Source of the DNA: Gordonia sp. KTR9
GTDB taxonomy: Bacteria > Actinomycetota > Actinomycetes > Mycobacteriales > Mycobacteriaceae
DNA length: 64,000 bases
NCBI RefSeq assembly: GCF_000143885.2
Contig: NC_018581.1
Coordinates: 2,728,001-2,792,000, forward strand
Direction: 5' to 3'
Positions within the stretch are counted from its first letter, which is position 1. Every line of letters starts with the position of its first letter. The notes under the pieces were generated by a model that ran no database searches, had not been told where the DNA came from, and saw nothing but the letters and a program-made list of their open reading frames with translations. Shown one piece after another: positions 46,519-56,611 of this stretch. The position numbers were made by a program, and so were the translations under genes.

Positions 46519-46616
46519 CGCTGTGCTAGCCGAAGATTCGACGGGCATCCCTGCGCAGTTGAGCCGCCCGCGAGGTGCCCAGTTGCTAGTCGAGCTGTCG
46601 ACAAAGCGTTCTCTAC

Positions 46617-46727
46617 GCTGGTTAAGCCGTCGACGAGCGCTCCCACTGCCGCTTGAGCCGTCCAAGAGCGGCCCTTCTGCTGGTTGAGCCGTCGACGAGC
46701 GCTAGCGAGGAGGCGTGTCGAAACCAC
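46617..46727. repeat. Family B repeats downstream of jetC
   Basis: Three units (GCTGGTTAAGCCGTCGACGA, CCGCTTGAGCCGTCC, GCTGGTTGAGCCGTCGACGA) end in GGCGTGTCGAAACC. They occupy the gap 46519-46895, which holds no gene. Confidence 0.8.
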
Positions 46728-46895
46728 CTGGCGACCAGACCTCGGGCGGTTACACCCTCAACCCACTAGTGGTTCCCACAAGATGCGCTCGACGCCGACC
46801 CTCCGAGCCGGGTGCATCTAACGCCCATAGGGACGCGTCGGTGCAGTATGCATCTGCGTCCGGGCTTGGGACTGCACTCCGACTAGGTTGATGAC

Positions 46896-47453
46896 ATGTC
46901 CGACTACTGGGTCGAGTTCATGAGCCTCGACGCCGACGAGAATCAAGCGTCAGATCTCGTTGACGCGCAGATCACTTGGCTGCTCAGCCAGGAGATCATT
47001 GCGCCATCAGCAAAGCCGGACGCGTTCTATGGGACTTTCCGCGAAGGCCCGCGATTCGCCGATGCCATGGACCCGGAATGGATTGAAACCGGCGCCGTCG
47101 CCGGAGGTCGGTACATCTTGTTCGGTGTGCGGATCAAGAAGGGCTGGCAGATGTCTCACAACATCGGTGGCTTCGAAGGTCCGCCGTGTCCTCGGTGCGG
47201 CCACCAGCAATTCGACGGCGGCGCAGCGGGTGCACTCATACTCGACTGGTACGAATCACGGGCAGAACCGACCGTGAACTGTACGAACTGCGGACACATT
47301 GATCTGATCGGGAACTGGCCCCACGAGCTTTTCGGCTACTGCAACTACGCCTCTCTGTCTTTCATCAACTGTCCGACGCTCGCAGGGGAGTTCAGCGACG
47401 AGCTCCTCGCGCGTCTCGGGAATCGTCCTCGGGCCATCGATGTGAGGCTGTAG
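46896..47453 (+). CDS. Hypothetical protein with two CxxC zinc-ribbon pairs
   Basis: A 185-residue protein from ATG 46896. It carries CPRCGHQQF at about residue 98 and CTNCGHIDL at about 128, a spaced pair of CxxC knuckles that would form a zinc ribbon. The N-terminal part (SDYWVEFMSLDADENQASDLVDAQITWL) is acidic with no known domain. It lies where jetD would be expected but has no Toprim or DUF2220-like features. Function unknown. Confidence 0.75.
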   Translation: MSDYWVEFMSLDADENQASDLVDAQITWLLSQEIIAPSAKPDAFYGTFREGPRFADAMDPEWIETGAVAGGRYILFGVRIKKGWQMSHNIGGFEGPPCPRCGHQQFDGGAAGALILDWYESRAEPTVNCTNCGHIDLIGNWPHELFGYCNYASLSFINCPTLAGEFSDELLARLGNRPRAIDVRL

Positions 47454-47596
47454 ACACCGACTCGTGCTTCTTCGACACATCAGACGTCGTGCAACGCGCC
47501 ACGGTCACTTTGACGACATCTGGCTGCTGAGCGACTGAACCAACGAGTTCAGACACACGCTGACCTGCCGCGCCGCGTGTCTGATTAGGTGAACCT

Positions 47597-49535
47597 ATGA
47601 GCAACGCCGCCAACGGTTCCGGCCATCCCCTTCGTCGTTCACGGACGGATTGAGGCCCTGGGCGCTGATGCAGTCGTGGTGCCGACCGACGCAGACTTCG
47701 AAGTCGAACCGCACTAGTACCCGCTGTTCGGCGGTGAGCAACCCTCGAAACCCGATACCTAGGACAAGGCCTTCTGTCGCGACGCCCAGGACGGGCACAA
47801 CTGGTTTGTGAACGTCATCGACCACTCCGCAGCCGTTGGCGCCCAGCTGGCTGATCGCCTACGAGCTGTCCTGGCCGACGTAGCTCGCGCGTTCGAGCCG
47901 AGTGGCCACGTCCACCCGTGGTGGCTATGCCCGTCTTCGGCATAGCCGGGGGAGGGAAGGGAGGTCTCAAGGGGCTGGTTATCAGAGACCTCGTCACGTT
48001 GCTGCGGAGCGTGGCGGCCGACCGCTCGCTCGATGTGGCTCTGGTGACCCCTGACCGGTCCGTCTACAGCGCACTTCAACATTTCCGGAGAACAGCGACT
48101 GCTGTCCATTGGGAGCTCAGCCCCGGACAGCTTCGAGTCGCGAAGGATCTCGGTACCCGGGCACGCGATGGCGACCTCGCGCTGTTTCTCGGTGCTGGGG
48201 TCAGCGTGTCTGCGGGGCTTCCGGGTTGGAAAGCACTCCTAGAAGAGCTGGGATCGAGGGCCGGCGTCGACGCCAACACACTGATGAATCTCGAAGACAG
48301 TCCGCTCGACCAGGCGGAGTTGATCTCTCTGCGGTTGGGCGACAACTTGGGTAGCGAGATCGCACGAATAGTGAGACGCGCCAAGAAAGTCTCTCTTGCG
48401 CATCCCCTCGTGGCGGGACTTCGTTGTCGCGAGGTGGTGACCACCAACTACGACGAGCTGTATGAGGATGCGGTCGAGGCGACCGGTGAACTGAGGCCGA
48501 CGGTGATCCCCTGGGAAGCGGTCCAACCCCGCCGACCACGGGTGCTCAAGATGCACGGCGAAGTCGGTAGACCTGAGTCCGTCGTTCTCACCCGTCGAAG
48601 CTTCGTGCGATATGACGCAAACTCCCGGCCCGCTGGCTCGCTTCTGCAGGCCTTGATGATGACCCGGCACGTGCTTGTCGTCGGCACATCCATGTCCGAC
48701 GACAACGTCATCAGATTGGCGATCGAGGTCGACGACTTCTTAGAATCCGATGACTCGTTCGGCACGTTCATCGATGTTTCTGAGTCGCCGGCTCGAGCCG
48801 AACTCTAAAAGACCCGCTTTCGTTGGCTACATTGCGATGCCGACGGGATGGTCGCCCGCGTGCGAGCCATGGAGATGTTCCTCGACGCAGTGGCCATGTA
48901 TGCCGCACAGGACGAATCGTGGCTGCTCGATGAGAGGTTCCGCGGGCTGCTTCAGTCCAGTGACCAGACCGCCGCCAGTGAGGTTCGACGAGTTCTCTCT
49001 CACGTTCAATCGAGCCCACGGACGCAGCTCCGCCCACTTCGCGACAAGCTCGCTGAGCTCGGTGCGGACCCGCACTGGGACGAGTCACGAACGCTACTGA
49101 CGGAACTAGAGCAACTCATGCGAGCATCGAAGAATGGGCGACGAGCCACGTACAAGTACGTGGTACTCCTGTGGGCGGTCATCCGAGCCGAGCACGGACA
49201 CGAAACGTCTGACCAGCTACGAGGACGCACGCGGCGAACTGGCCAAGTTGCTGTCGCCGTTCCGTATCGCGGAAAGTGCTCCCAAGCCGGTAGATCCGTG
49301 GTTTGCATTGGGCACCTCGTCCTGGTGGGAAATCCGCGATCTGCCAAGCTCTTCCAAGGTGCAGGACGTGATTCAACGGAACGCACGTGCCGGCCTGTCG
49401 GTCAATGTGTACAACCTGGTGCGCCGCGACTCGGTTTTCGCCCAAGAAGCCGTCGAGCGGCTGGTCAAGTTGATTGCCGAAGACGTCGAGAGTGCATCCC
49501 TTTTAGAGGACTTGAGGAGGCAGCTGTCGTCGTAG
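47597..49535 (+). pseudogene. Decayed SIR2-domain defence-type gene
   Basis: Reading across frames reconstructs one long protein. The N-terminal module (FVVHGRIEALGADAVVVPTD, FEVEPH, PLFGGEQPSKPD, NWFVNVID) contains two TAG codons (about 47716 and 47759), probably former TGG Trp codons. After a frameshift near 47915 comes the SIR2 part: LFLGAGVSVSAGLPGW (NAD site), VVTTNYDELYE, VLKMHGEV and LVVGTSMSDDNV. A TAA at 48806-48808 interrupts the same frame before VRAMEMFLDAVAMYAAQDESWLLDERF. A further shift near 49215 leads to WWEIRDLPSSSKVQDVIQRN and the end at 49535. SIR2 proteins deplete NAD in anti-phage defence (known). The longest intact piece is 47918-48808. Confidence 0.82.
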
Positions 49536-49637
49536 GCCGCGCAGTGAAGGACTGCAGTGGCCGCCTAGGAGCGGTCCTCGCGATCGCGCCCAAACACGCG
49601 ATACACGAGTCGTTCCTGAGTACGTCCGACGTCTCGA

Positions 49638-49961
49638 TCAGTTGCCAGGTCGTGCCGGTGGTCGGTCTGCATCAGTGACGGCAGCGTGCTTGTCGATGGC
49701 ATCCGCTATCGCATAGACCTCTGGGTACTCGACCGTGAAAGGTTCGTAACCGCCGCTGTGCCGATGCGCACGTACGAGATAGAAAGCCCACCCTCGAAGC
49801 AGGTCGATCCCTGCCCAGTCCGGCACCATCCCGTGTTGATCGAACTCTTGCCGCAGCGGAGCCAGGAGTTCGTATAGTTTGCCCGGGCCTGCGGCCAGAC
49901 GCTCGTAACCGTTGTAGGTGTGCGCCCACTCGATCAGGACCTGGTCGTAGTTCATGCTCAT
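49638..49961 (-). CDS. Small hypothetical protein
   Basis: A 107-residue protein from ATG 49961. It is helical and acidic, with YDQVLIEWAHTYNGYERLAAGP, a middle WAGIDLLRGWAFYLVRAHRHSG and PFTVEYPEVYAIADAIDKHA. No known family is recognised. Codon use resembles the island rather than the core genes to the left. It lies between the SIR2 relic and an unannotated 243-bp gap (49962-50204) in which nothing is seen. Confidence 0.65.
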   Translation of the reverse strand: MSMNYDQVLIEWAHTYNGYERLAAGPGKLYELLAPLRQEFDQHGMVPDWAGIDLLRGWAFYLVRAHRHSGGYEPFTVEYPEVYAIADAIDKHAAVTDADRPPARPGN

Positions 49962-50204
49962 CTCAGTTCGAAGCTCCTTGTCGATACGAACGACGGACTG
50001 ACGCCAGACGCTGCACTAATCCTGCCCCGCGCGGCTCACCTGACGCTGATCATCCGAAGATCGCAACCGGACGCGCTTGATGAACGACTTAATCTTCTGC
50101 CCAAGCGCACGGTCCCGCTACAAGTGTGGCCGATAGCCAGTCTTCCAAGCTCTCGTGGGTCGCATGCTGCCCTGGACAGAGGTTCGCCTGTAAGTCGTTA
50201 GCGC

Positions 50205-50522
50205 TCAATCGGAACTTGCCGCCGTGTACTCCGTGGCGATACGGGTCCGGACTTCAATTGTTCCTATGACGCCCCAGCCGCAAGCTTCGTCGATGTACTC
50301 GTCTGCGTCGAAGTCGCCGTCTCTCCAGCGCGATTTGTCGGCTGGGATCGTATCGGCCTCCGCTGTCACCGAAGCTACTACTTCGTCGTACGTTGCCCAG
50401 GACCCGTCGTATTCATACAAGAGCTCGCAACCAAGCTCGGACTGAGCGGTGGCCTCGTCGACGGTCCTCCAATTCCATGGTGCTTGCGGGTCGTCGATCA
50501 GCGGGTGCTCTGTCTCGGTCAC
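50205..50522 (-). CDS. Small acidic hypothetical protein
   Basis: A 105-residue protein with a GTG start at 50522, rich in Asp and Glu (ADTIPADKSRWRDGDFDADEYIDEACGWG), with NWRTVDEATAQSELGCELLYEYDGSWATYDEVVASV in the first half. It follows the AddA-like gene on the same strand 30 bp after its stop, so it may be the last gene of that operon. Small acidic proteins in defence islands can be DNA mimics or antitoxins, but nothing specific supports that. Confidence 0.65.
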   Translation of the reverse strand: MTETEHPLIDDPQAPWNWRTVDEATAQSELGCELLYEYDGSWATYDEVVASVTAEADTIPADKSRWRDGDFDADEYIDEACGWGVIGTIEVRTRIATEYTAASSD

Positions 50523-50552
50523 GGTGTCCTCATTCGGTCGACATGATTACGA

Positions 50553-53500
50553 TTACGGGTAGTTCCCCGGTGCGGCCCGTCTCTCTGCCGTTCGAGACAA
50601 TACGGCCGACTCGCCCGCCCGACTGAACACCAATTTCAAGGCTGAGACCCGTTCGCCTGCAACAGTTGTGACGAGATGAGCATAGATCGATAGCTGCGAC
50701 CAATACTGCTCTAGTGTCGTGGCAGAAACGCCAACGTCAGTCTTGTAGTCGACAACAACCAGCGAACCGTCGTCCTCCCGATAGATGAGGTCCGCGATGC
50801 CTTCGATAACGGTTGTGCCGTCGGGACCGAGACCAGCGAGCTGCATCTCGCGCCAGTGCTCGCGGTCTGCAGCACGTCTGACCGGCTCGGACGCCAGCGT
50901 CGAGCGGATCGTGTCGACGAAGTGTTCAACGTCCTCGATTCCCTGTGTGTATGCGGTCCCGCGGGCAGCCTCGTCGATCAGAGCGTGGTCGGCGGATAGC
51001 GGGATTCTTTCCAAGATCGCGTGGAGAGCCGTGCCGTAGGACTTTCCAGAGTCGTGGCTGGCCCTGCCAGCGGGAACTACTTCGGAACCGTTCGCCGTGG
51101 GCAACAGACCAGCATCGCGGTACCCGGCAAGGATCGCCCGCGCGTCGAGATCGTCGCTGTGGACGGCGTCCGTCACCGTGTAGGAAGGGCGAATGGATGA
51201 TGCATCGCGTACTCGTGCGGTTTCTAGAGTCCACTCGTCCCAGCTCTGGCGAACCTCCGAACGCACCGCTTCGTCGTCGCGCCGAACGGGCTCAACAAGG
51301 CTGGGTACATCGTTAGGCAACCCATCGAGAGCGGGCGCAAGTATTGATCCCCAGGAAGCGCCCCGCTTTGCTGCGTAGCCGGAGACGGCCAAATGACTCT
51401 CCGCCCTCGTGCAGGCAACATAGAGCAGACGTATCTTCTCGGCTTCAGCGTGGACCTTTTCTGCGTCACGCGCAGCGGGATAACCCTTGGTCGTGGCTGA
51501 CGTGGAGATACACGCTTGAAGTGCGCCGCTGTTGTCGACCAGCACCGGTTCGGGCTGGGTTCGGAATCCACCGCTCATTCCGGCTAGCACGACCATCGGA
51601 AACTGTAGTCCCTTGGCGGCGTGGATGGTCATGATCCGCACCGCGTTCACACCAATCTCCGGGAGTACCGTCTCGGCGACACGGGCATTCTCGTCGGCCT
51701 GGGTCGCGGCCCAGTCTAGGTAGTCGCGCATGGACCCGCGGTCCTCGGCATACCACGCCCGCGCCTGGTCGATGACGAAACGCAGGCGGCGCCAGACGTC
51801 ACGGTGACGCGGAGAATCCATGGAGATCTCGAACACCCGCCGGTCGGTGGCTAGTTTGCTCAACAGGGTTGCTGGATTGAGTGACCCCAGCTCATCGGTG
51901 ACCGAACGCAGATAGGCGAAGGCACGAGCGATAGGAGAGTCCTGTAAGTCATCGGGGGCTTCCGCGAAGATGCTCCAGTAGCCGCCGGCGGCCCTCCACC
52001 GCAACAGATCGTCGTCGCCGCAACCGAACATCGGCGTCCGTAGCGACCCGACGAGGGCAGCCTCGTCGGCGGTGTTCGCGAGAGCCCGGCAGGCGAGCAA
52101 GAGGTCATGAACCTCCTGCGTCGAATACACGAGACTCGATGCTTCGGAACGGAATTCGATCCCAGCCTCGTCGAGACTCTTCTCCAGGTACGGAAGCACG
52201 GTGCGCGACGGGATCAGAATGCAGATGTCCTTCCATTGCACCGCTTGGTGGTCGTAGCCGCTTCCGGTGAAACTCTCCTTGCACCAGCCGCGTTCGACGG
52301 CTGTTGCGATGATGCGCGCGACGTCACGGGATTCGCGGGCTCGGGTGACGTCGGCATCCGACAGGGATGCTTCATCTGACACCTGCTCGTCGCTGATGAA
52401 TACTAACGGGGTCGGGCCCCACTCCGGGTCCCATTCGGGCCGTCCCGGTGCGGGGTCCAATGGGATGTATTCGGCCTGCACGTTATCCGATGGAGTGATG
52501 AGCGCGCCAAAGACCCGGTTGACCCAGTCGATGACCGGACGGGTTGACCTGAAATTGGTGGTGAGCTGCACGACATCGGTGTCAGGGGTTTGCTTGCGTG
52601 CACCCATGAAAACCGAGATGTCGGCCCGACGGAACCGGTAGATCGACTGCTTGGGGTCGCCGACGGTGAACAGTCGTCCTGGGTGGTCCGGACCGGCGAC
52701 GATCTTCTCGGCGAGCGCGATCTGCAACGGGTCAGTGTCTTGGAACTCATCGAGGAGCACCCGCTGGTAGCGGGCATGGGCATCGGCAGCGACGTGAGTG
52801 TTATCGAGCACTCGGTTGGCGAGTACGAGGAGGTCGTGGAACTCGAGCTGTCCACTCCGCTGACGTTTGGTCGCTTCGTTGAGAACGACTTCGGTGAGAT
52901 GCCAGACGACGACCTCCACCGCCGCCGCGATGTACGAGTCGACGACGTCGGGAAATACAATGTCGCGGAGATCTTTGACGGCCTGCTGAATTGCCTTGCG
53001 CTGAGTCGTTCCTCCGCGCCATGCGGCACCACGACCTACGTTGCCCACCTTTGGGCAAAGCGCGACCATTGGAATCCACCCGAATGCGTCCTGCTCGGCT
53101 GCGACCAGTATCCGCCACTCTCGCAGTTCCTCGAGTTTCATCGCGAGCTTGTCCTCGCGGTCCAGGCAGTCGGTGAGTCTGTCGACTATCAGGTCGGTTT
53201 CGCGCAGGATGCGATCGACGTCGGCCGGAGCTATCCCAGCGGGTTCATCGCCCAGTTCGAGCCAGTCCCAGGTGCGGTCCAGCGCGTCGGCGAGTTTCTT
53301 CACTTGGTCGACGGAGACTCCGCGCGCCATCAGAATGCCGAGCGCATCAACAAGCACTGGGCTGGCTTCATCGGTGTACAGCCGGTTTTGCATTCGGCGC
53401 CAACGGCGTTCGAAAGATAGCTCCGATCCCATAGCGTCGACGATCTCAACCCGCGGCGGTACGCCGGCCTCGAGCGGATGTTGCCGGACGATGCGCGCGG

Positions 53501-53807
53501 CAAACGCGTGCAGGGTCTCGATGGCGGCGACGTCGACCTGATCAAGCGCAGTGTTGGCTCGGTCTGTGTCGTGCTTGGCGAGTTCGACTCGGACTCGCTC
53601 GCGGAGTTCAGCGGCGGCCTTCTCGGTGAAGGTGATTGCGGCGATTGTGTGGAGCTCGACTCCCTCGTCCAACACGAGGCTGCAAATTCGGCTCACCAGG
53701 GAGTGGGTCTTGCCGCTGCCCGCACCAGCTTCGACGAACAGCGTGGTCGACGTCGCGGTTGCGATCCTGTCGCGTGCGGCCTGGTCGGCCAAGGCGAGGG
53801 CGGTCAC
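50553..53807 (-). CDS. AddA-like UvrD/Rep helicase-nuclease
   Basis: A 1084-residue SF1A helicase from GTG 53807. Walker A is EAGAGSGKTHSLV (residues 28-34 core). Motif II is LLDEFQDTDPLQ, motif III VGDPKQSIYRFRRADI, motif IV LTTNFRSTRPV, motif V IMTIHAAKGLQFPMVVLAG and motif VI LLYVACTRAESHLAVSG. The C-terminal RecB-like nuclease carries GIADLIYREDDGSLVVVDYKTD. It overlaps the AddB-like gene (GTGA). Together they resemble AddAB/RecBCD-type end-processing machines, but the island context suggests a defence role. Confidence 0.92.
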   Translation of the reverse strand: MTALALADQAARDRIATATSTTLFVEAGAGSGKTHSLVSRICSLVLDEGVELHTIAAITFTEKAAAELRERVRVELAKHDTDRANTALDQVDVAAIETLHAFAARIVRQHPLEAGVPPRVEIVDAMGSELSFERRWRRMQNRLYTDEASPVLVDALGILMARGVSVDQVKKLADALDRTWDWLELGDEPAGIAPADVDRILRETDLIVDRLTDCLDREDKLAMKLEELREWRILVAAEQDAFGWIPMVALCPKVGNVGRGAAWRGGTTQRKAIQQAVKDLRDIVFPDVVDSYIAAAVEVVVWHLTEVVLNEATKRQRSGQLEFHDLLVLANRVLDNTHVAADAHARYQRVLLDEFQDTDPLQIALAEKIVAGPDHPGRLFTVGDPKQSIYRFRRADISVFMGARKQTPDTDVVQLTTNFRSTRPVIDWVNRVFGALITPSDNVQAEYIPLDPAPGRPEWDPEWGPTPLVFISDEQVSDEASLSDADVTRARESRDVARIIATAVERGWCKESFTGSGYDHQAVQWKDICILIPSRTVLPYLEKSLDEAGIEFRSEASSLVYSTQEVHDLLLACRALANTADEAALVGSLRTPMFGCGDDDLLRWRAAGGYWSIFAEAPDDLQDSPIARAFAYLRSVTDELGSLNPATLLSKLATDRRVFEISMDSPRHRDVWRRLRFVIDQARAWYAEDRGSMRDYLDWAATQADENARVAETVLPEIGVNAVRIMTIHAAKGLQFPMVVLAGMSGGFRTQPEPVLVDNSGALQACISTSATTKGYPAARDAEKVHAEAEKIRLLYVACTRAESHLAVSGYAAKRGASWGSILAPALDGLPNDVPSLVEPVRRDDEAVRSEVRQSWDEWTLETARVRDASSIRPSYTVTDAVHSDDLDARAILAGYRDAGLLPTANGSEVVPAGRASHDSGKSYGTALHAILERIPLSADHALIDEAARGTAYTQGIEDVEHFVDTIRSTLASEPVRRAADREHWREMQLAGLGPDGTTVIEGIADLIYREDDGSLVVVDYKTDVGVSATTLEQYWSQLSIYAHLVTTVAGERVSALKLVFSRAGESAVLSRTAERRAAPGNYP

Positions 53808-56611
53808 ACTCGGCCTCCATACTTCTGGACGTAGTCGGCTAGTTCGCGAACGTTCTCGAGATTGGCCCAGGCGCGATTCAAACCGCTTCGCCCAAGCAGG
53901 TCGATGACCGGCAGATCCCAAAACGTGTCGGCCACCTTGGGCGGGAACTGCCCGTCGCTGATGCAGCGGTGGACGAGTGCAAGATCGTCTGCGAGTGTGG
54001 CGACGACGCTGTCGGTCACCGGATATCCGACCGACGTAAACTCGCCTTTCCGGGTGACGAACCAATATCGAGCTTCGACGTTGTCGCCGAATGTGCGGGC
54101 GAACAATCCATACACAGGTAGCTGGAACTGCTTGCCACCACCAGTAGGTGTATCCACACTGATTTCGTTGTACTTCTTGTCGACCTTGCCGGTCTTGTAG
54201 TCGGTGATGCGAACTCGACCGTCCAGGTGGGTGTCGATCCGATCGATCTTTCCCCGAAACCGGATCATGTTGTTGCCGATGAGTAGTACGACCGTGGCTT
54301 CAGTACCAAACTGTTCCTCGGCGTGGGTGGGCTTCCATCCGCTGGCTTTGTCGGCATGGTCGTGGTGGAACCAGTCGGCGAGATCGCGGACGATGATTCC
54401 ACGGTCTTTCGCCCAGAGTTGTTGGAGCCAGCCGGGGTTGTCGGCCTCGGCGTTGTCGAGAATTTCCTGCGCGACGAGACTCAGTCTGGCGAAGTCGAGC
54501 TCGGTCCCTTCGATGGAGTCGATGACGTACCTCTCGAGGATCGCGTGGACGAGGTTGCCTCGTGTCAGCGCATCAATCTGGGCGGCCTCGTCGGGATCGT
54601 CGAGAGTCGTCAGCCGGAGTATGTGTTCGAGGAAGAACTGGTAGGGACTTGCGACCCAGGTCTCGAGACCAGTGGGGGACACCGGATGGTCGAAGGTGGA
54701 AATGAGTTCGCAGACCTCGGCGAGGTTGCCATTAAAGCGCGTGAACCGGCCGTTGAGTCGGTCGCTACGCATCTGCATGCCGAGGTTGATGACCGGATCG
54801 TCGAGCGCACCCCGTCGGCGGTACGCGGGGACGCCGGCTAGCTCACGGAGACGCCACTCGGTAGGGGAGGCCGCAGAGGCACCGATGCGTTCATCTGCGT
54901 GCTGCGCAGCGACATCGAAGGACTCCACGGCAACGATAGATGTGGCGTCCTGTGTCTGGCGTTGCCATTCGACGACGTTGACTTTGCGGCCGGCCAGGTC
55001 GGTTAGTGCCGGGACAAGCCAGCGGGAGGGTACCTTTTCGGCGCCGCCGCGAAGGCTTCCGCGGGGAAAGGTGGCAATTCGTGCGATGGTTCCCGCGTTC
55101 AAGGCGTTCGTGTATGCCCAGAGCTGCTGGTCGACGTGCTCTCGGGCGGTAATGCCCACAAGGTCGGGTGGGAGGAGCGGGTTGTCCGCGCGTCGGCCCG
55201 GCACCATGCCCTCGGCAACGCCGACGACGATACTGATGTCGAGTTCTCTTCCCACGCCGGCGCTCAGAGGTGCCACGGTAACACCGATCCTGGAGTTTCC
55301 GAGTGTTCCGCGGAACGATTCGAGACGGACCGCGACAGCGGCATGAACACGCGCGGGCGACGGAACCGCGGCGAGGCCGTCTAACAGATCGAGATCGGCA
55401 ACGGCCTGACGAACCGCGGTCAGGTCCGCATGGCCGACGTCCGAGGTTTGGGTACGGAACGTCACGTCGAGGAGTGAGCCGAGTTCCGCTGCGACAGTGC
55501 CCCAGTCGGGCGCGTACCCGGTTGATGCGAGCCGTTTCTGCAAGCGTTGCACGTAGTCGTACAGGGCGATCGAGGAGGGATGGTGTTTCTTCTCTGCAGC
55601 AACGTGCATCAGCTTATGCCAGTCATCGCCGCCGACGATTGGTTCGATGTGTCGCGTGAGGCGCTCCAACTGGGGCTGCGATAACGGCTTGTTGTCGACC
55701 CGGGGACGTGTGAGTGCGCCGTCGGCAAGAATTGAGAGAAGTTCTCGCCGGGGCATTTTCGTCGTGTCAAGTGAAAGCAGGCCGAGGACACTACGTCCGA
55801 TCGGACGGTCGACGAGAGTGTGGCATTCGGGGGCATGGAACGTGACGTTCCCCGCGGTCAGGTGCTCCTGAAGTAAAGGTAGATAGGGGTCTTCGGTGGG
55901 GTAGAAGATCCCCATCCGGTGACCGGGTACACCGTCAGCCAGGTGCTTGCGAACGAGTCGAACCACCGCCCGGACCTCGTCGTCGGCGTCGGAGGTGTGG
56001 ATGACCTGGGTGGGGGCGGCAACCGGGTCGGAGGCAACCACTACGCCGACGTTCTCGAGTCGCTCGATCAAGGCAGCGTCAGCTGCAGTGGTCGGCTGTA
56101 GGCGATAGGCGATGATCTTGCCGACCTCGGGAAGGTTTTCTCCCGCCGCAGCGTACGCCTCGTGTTGCAGGAAGTATCGGCTGGTGAGGCGTTCGACGGC
56201 GATCCGGTACACACGCAGCAAATCTGTGACCAGGGGAGTCTCGTAGGCCATCTCAGGGTGGGAGAGAGTCGTCAGTTCCCACGCTGCTGCAGACAGCGCC
56301 CGAGAGGTGGCCGGTTCCTGGGCGACCTCGTGAAATGCGCCTGGAGCATCCATGAGCACCCGCTCAATGGCTGCCTCCAGGAGGGGATAGCGCAACGGCA
56401 GTCTCGGCGCCAGCGCAGGTGTCGCGAGTGCGGCCACGAGCTGGGGAACCGTAAGAACGCGGGTGTTCGCAACACCGCCGCGGCGCGCAAGGTGGTGGAG
56501 AACGTCACGGGCGGCACCAGGACTGGGCACCACGATAGTGACGAGTGCCAGCGGGGACTTCGCTTTAGCGGCGCAAACAGCGGCGACCAGGGAATCGACC
56601 GGGCGCGTCAC
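53804..56611 (-). CDS. AddB-like PD-(D/E)XK nuclease
   Basis: A 935-residue protein from GTG 56611. The N-terminal half has a helicase-like fold but no Walker A (VTIVVPSPGAARDVLHHL), as in AddB-type inactive subunits. The C-terminal RecB-family nuclease has GLETWVASPYQFFLEHIL, RGNLVHAILERYV and GKIDRIDTHLDGRVRITDYKTGK. The Cys residues that hold the iron-sulfur cluster in typical AddB are not visible in the SPYQFF region. It is co-translated with the AddA-like gene and with the small gene upstream. Confidence 0.88.
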   Translation of the reverse strand: MTRPVDSLVAAVCAAKAKSPLALVTIVVPSPGAARDVLHHLARRGGVANTRVLTVPQLVAALATPALAPRLPLRYPLLEAAIERVLMDAPGAFHEVAQEPATSRALSAAAWELTTLSHPEMAYETPLVTDLLRVYRIAVERLTSRYFLQHEAYAAAGENLPEVGKIIAYRLQPTTAADAALIERLENVGVVVASDPVAAPTQVIHTSDADDEVRAVVRLVRKHLADGVPGHRMGIFYPTEDPYLPLLQEHLTAGNVTFHAPECHTLVDRPIGRSVLGLLSLDTTKMPRRELLSILADGALTRPRVDNKPLSQPQLERLTRHIEPIVGGDDWHKLMHVAAEKKHHPSSIALYDYVQRLQKRLASTGYAPDWGTVAAELGSLLDVTFRTQTSDVGHADLTAVRQAVADLDLLDGLAAVPSPARVHAAVAVRLESFRGTLGNSRIGVTVAPLSAGVGRELDISIVVGVAEGMVPGRRADNPLLPPDLVGITAREHVDQQLWAYTNALNAGTIARIATFPRGSLRGGAEKVPSRWLVPALTDLAGRKVNVVEWQRQTQDATSIVAVESFDVAAQHADERIGASAASPTEWRLRELAGVPAYRRRGALDDPVINLGMQMRSDRLNGRFTRFNGNLAEVCELISTFDHPVSPTGLETWVASPYQFFLEHILRLTTLDDPDEAAQIDALTRGNLVHAILERYVIDSIEGTELDFARLSLVAQEILDNAEADNPGWLQQLWAKDRGIIVRDLADWFHHDHADKASGWKPTHAEEQFGTEATVVLLIGNNMIRFRGKIDRIDTHLDGRVRITDYKTGKVDKKYNEISVDTPTGGGKQFQLPVYGLFARTFGDNVEARYWFVTRKGEFTSVGYPVTDSVVATLADDLALVHRCISDGQFPPKVADTFWDLPVIDLLGRSGLNRAWANLENVRELADYVQKYGGRV

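Noticed and set aside
44674..46665. Long open frame antisense to jetC
   Set aside because: Its translation is the Val/Asp/Arg-rich pattern of a GC-rich codon shadow and the sense strand encodes an intact SMC ATPase.
46896..47453. A divergent JetD
   Set aside because: At 185 residues it is far too short, and it shows only a zinc ribbon without Toprim or DUF2220-like motifs.
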